Source: an uncultured Clostridia bacterium
Lineage (GTDB): Bacteria > Bacillota > Clostridia > Oscillospirales > CAG-272
Direction of reading: 5' to 3'
DNA length: 6,924 nt
NCBI GenBank assembly: GCA_937914815.1
Contig: CALDMI010000222.1
Span: forward strand, 1 to 6,924
The notes beneath the pieces are model-generated. The model saw only the letters and a list, made by a program, of their open reading frames with translations, searched no databases and was not told the origin of the DNA. Below, one piece after another: positions 5,990-6,924 of this stretch; position 1 is the stretch's first letter, and each line of letters begins with the position of its first letter. The position numbers and the translations under genes were made by a program.

Positions 5990-6924
5990 ATGGCAGATCT
6001 TGAAAAGAAGCCCGCGGAAGCCTCCGCACCGACAGCCTCCGGGGCAGGGGAGGGTATCCGGGTGATGAACGCCCGCGACATCTCCCGCACCACGACAAAA
6101 CAGCGCGTCGTGAAAATCCTTGTCACCGCGCTTATCTACATCTTTCTTATAGCTGTTGCTTTCTTCGTCCTCTTCCCGTTCTACTGGATGATAATCTCCT
6201 CCTTAAAGAGCCTTGACGAGTATAATCTCCTTATCCCGACCCTCTGGCCGAGAAAGATAATCTGGGCTAACTATGCAAAGGCATTCCGCACGGCGAGCCT
6301 CGGGGACCTCTTCCTACACACTCTGTTTGTGGGTCTTGTGTCCACCGTTCTTTCACTCATTATCACCGTGCTTTCGGCTTTCGCCTTCGCGAGACTTGAA
6401 TTCAAGGGGAAGAACGCCCTGTTCGCCGCCCTCCTCGCAACAATGATGATTCCGGGCGAGCTCTTCACAATAACAAACTATGTGACGGTAAGTAACCTCG
6501 GCTGGAAGAACACCTATACGGTTCTTATCGTTCCGTTCCTCGTCAGCGTATTCTATATTTATCTTCTCCGGCAGAACTTCATGCAGATACCGAATGAGCT
6601 CTACCTCGCCGCAAAGGTCGACGGAACAAGCGACATAAAGTATCTCTGGAAGGTCATGATACCTCTCTCGCTCCCGACGCTCATTTCAATAACGATACTC
6701 AAGATGATGGGCGCGTGGAATACCTATGTGTGGCCCCGCCTCGTTGCAAACGACGATGCGCACCGCCTGATAACAAACGGCTTGCGTGAGGCGTTTTCAA
6801 ACGCCGCCGGCGTCGTCGATTACCCGGTGCAGATGGCTGCCGTTGCGATAGTCTCCCTCCCGCTGTTCCTTGTGTTCGTGTTCCTTCGTAAGTATATTAT
6901 GAGGGGCGTGAGCCGCAGCGGAAT
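5990..6924 (+). CDS. Sugar ABC transporter permease, MalG/UgpE type (3' end cut by window)
   Basis: The frame is open from the ATG to the window edge, 311 complete codons, and no stop is seen. The visible end, KYIMRGVSRSG (301-311), matches the usual family ending just before a final Lys-Gly, so probably only a few codons are missing. Membrane segments lie near 42-70, 106-135, 143-160, 175-194, 226-246 and 281-300. The EAA loop is LYLAAKVDGTSDIKYLWKV (204-222), followed by MIPLSLP (223-229). GAWNTYVWPRLV (241-252) is another family motif, here with Thr-Tyr where Asn-x-Phe is common. The first 40 residues are a hydrophilic Ala/Pro/Ser/Lys-rich tail in the cytoplasm, longer than usual. It partners the MalF-type permease and the ATPase. 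A substrate-binding protein gene would be expected next, outside this window. Confidence 0.94.
   Translation, partial: MADLEKKPAEASAPTASGAGEGIRVMNARDISRTTTKQRVVKILVTALIYIFLIAVAFFVLFPFYWMIISSLKSLDEYNLLIPTLWPRKIIWANYAKAFRTASLGDLFLHTLFVGLVSTVLSLIITVLSAFAFARLEFKGKNALFAALLATMMIPGELFTITNYVTVSNLGWKNTYTVLIVPFLVSVFYIYLLRQNFMQIPNELYLAAKVDGTSDIKYLWKVMIPLSLPTLISITILKMMGAWNTYVWPRLVANDDAHRLITNGLREAFSNAAGVVDYPVQMAAVAIVSLPLFLVFVFLRKYIMRGVSRSG

Noticed and set aside
1..6924. CRISPR array, toxin-antitoxin, insertion sequence or phage-defence genes
   Set aside because: No regularly spaced repeats, transposase, nuclease or defence families were found on either strand.

Overview
The window looks like the chromosome of a Gram-positive anaerobe of the Firmicutes/Clostridia type, possibly a gut Oscillospirales-like lineage. 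This is inferred from strong AAGGAGG-type ribosome binding sites, TTGACA/TATAAT-like promoters, tightly packed genes, a roughly balanced base composition and the gene families present. No sequence here fixes the species. All protein genes read left to right.

Left edge (1-331): a complete tRNA-Val with anticodon CAC and encoded CCA is followed by a long, almost perfect hairpin that probably ends its transcript, and then by a promoter for the next gene. Left module (332-2463): two genes overlap by ATGA. The first joins a complete ribokinase to a C-terminal AraC-type DNA-binding domain in one chain. The second is a nucleoside hydrolase. Together they make a plausible two-step nucleoside salvage route, in which nucleoside is split to base plus ribose and ribose is then phosphorylated to ribose-5-phosphate. 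The kinase may also act as the regulator. A strong intrinsic terminator closes the unit at 2525-2556.

Right module (2653-6924): a near-consensus promoter drives a short leader with a 7-bp hairpin and a gene for an RDD-family membrane protein. After 65 bases with no terminator come three genes of a CUT1-type carbohydrate ABC importer: a MalK/UgpC/MsmX-like ATPase with an unusual C-terminal extension, a MalF/UgpA-type permease and a MalG/UgpE-type permease. The last gene is cut by the window edge only a few codons before its likely stop. No substrate-binding protein is visible, so the sugar cannot be named; that gene probably lies downstream.

The most interesting item is the ribokinase-AraC fusion coupled to a nucleoside hydrolase, a candidate self-contained enzyme/regulator for nucleoside or ribose use. 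The rest is mostly well-known families with some unusual architecture.
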